This document shows positions 39,078-39,371 of a DNA stretch of 39,371 nucleotides, piece after piece. Below the pieces are notes generated by a model. That model was not told the origin of the DNA, searched no databases, and was given only the letters and a program-made list of their open reading frames with translations. Made by a program: the position numbers and the translations under genes. Every line of letters starts with the position of its first letter. Position 1 is the first letter of the stretch. The stretch is from assembly GCA_035317605.1 (NCBI GenBank), contig DATHGT010000248.1:1-39371 (forward strand), read 5' to 3'. Source of the stretch: DATHGT01 sp035317605 (lineage in GTDB: Bacteria > Methylomirabilota > Methylomirabilia > Rokubacteriales > CSP1-6).

Positions 39078-39371
39078 GCGCTACCAGCAGATCCACTTCG
39101 TGGGGGTCGGCGGCAGCGGCATGTCCGGGATCGCCGAGATCATGTCGAACCTCGGCTATCGCGTGACCGGCTCGGACCAGCGCCGCAACGAGGCGATCGA
39201 GCGGCTCGAGCGGCTGGGGGCCAAGGTGTTCATCGGCCACGAGGCGAGCCACGTCGAGGGCGCCCACGTGATCGTCTACTCGTCGGCCGTCTCCCGCGAC
39301 AACATCGAGGTGCAGGTGGCGCGGCAACGCGGCATCCCGGTGATCCCCCGCGCCGAGATGCTGGCCGAGCT
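39070..39371 (+). CDS. murC: UDP-MurNAc:L-alanine ligase MurC, 5' part
   Basis: The first 100 codons are present and the gene runs off the right edge. FKRYQQIHFVGVGGSGMSGIAEIM is the MurC N-terminal nucleotide-binding start, followed by GYRVTGSDQRRNEAIERL and VIVYSSAVSRDN, which fit MurC rather than MurD. The ATG is inside the last 8 bases of ftsW. murG, which usually lies between ftsW and murC, is not here. Confidence 0.93.
   Translation, partial: MFKRYQQIHFVGVGGSGMSGIAEIMSNLGYRVTGSDQRRNEAIERLERLGAKVFIGHEASHVEGAHVIVYSSAVSRDNIEVQVARQRGIPVIPRAEMLAE

Noticed and set aside
1..39371. CRISPR arrays, tRNA or rRNA genes, riboswitches, transposases, phage genes
   Set aside because: I scanned for regularly spaced repeats, cloverleaf patterns, rRNA motifs and integrase/transposase motifs and found none convincing. 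The only repeats are those listed.

Overview
The window is GC-rich (hand-counted lines in typical genes reach about 75% GC), densely coding bacterial chromosome. There are no rRNA, tRNA, CRISPR, prophage or transposase signatures. It has DAP-type peptidoglycan synthesis genes, a peptide-type ABC transporter next to an amidase, a fused indolepyruvate:ferredoxin oxidoreductase and a multihaem c-type cytochrome. This would fit a soil or sediment lineage such as Candidatus Rokubacteria/NC10 (Methylomirabilota), but that placement is an inference from gene content and composition only.

Layout. 1-3480 (minus strand): M1 aminopeptidase cut by the window edge, a membrane-anchored SRPBCC protein and a DUF2877 protein. 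3614-4834 (plus): pentahaem cytochrome. 4845-4976: a concentric palindrome between convergent genes. 5003-6619 (minus): gamma-glutamyltransferase. 6620-6917: divergent promoter region with a second concentric palindrome and a 60-bp direct repeat. 6918-9707: a fused crotonyl-CoA-reductase-like/enoyl-CoA hydratase protein. 9750-11570: an ECF sigma factor, a translationally coupled protein joining an anti-sigma zinc domain to both methyl-acceptor modules of Ada, and a 71-aa protein. 11680-15144: indolepyruvate ferredoxin oxidoreductase. 15200-16806 (minus): an EEP-fold phosphoesterase/nuclease and the ribosome-rescue factor ArfB. 16839-18557: an atypical adenine-deaminase-like amidohydrolase. 18638-23535: ABC substrate-binding protein, two permeases and an amidase. 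23539-24651 (minus): alanine dehydrogenase. 24788-27715: a secreted Ig/FG-GAP repeat protein. 27852-28481: a lone degenerate minor pilin. 28638-39371: the dcw cell-wall/division cluster mraZ-rsmH-ftsL-ftsI-murE-murF-mraY-murD-ftsW-murC, cut by the right edge. No gene-free stretch exceeds 300 bases.

The most interesting locus is 9750-11293. The second protein combines a ZAS-type anti-sigma motif, an Ogt/MGMT domain with active-site PCHR, and the C-x3-C...C-x2-C methylphosphotriester-acceptor module of Ada. The order is permuted relative to E. coli Ada, and the AraC-type activator is replaced by an anti-sigma domain beside a cognate ECF sigma factor. I propose this as an alkylation-sensing sigma/anti-sigma switch.

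Regulation. Four transcription units have textbook -35/-10 promoters with 17-bp spacing (iorAB, the ABC operon, the FG-GAP gene, mraZ). Seven other first genes lack a well-spaced Shine-Dalgarno sequence, or have only an alternative one, and carry a -10-like hexamer exactly 6-7 nt before the start codon, which suggests common leaderless transcription. mraZ has a clear three-repeat MraZ operator.
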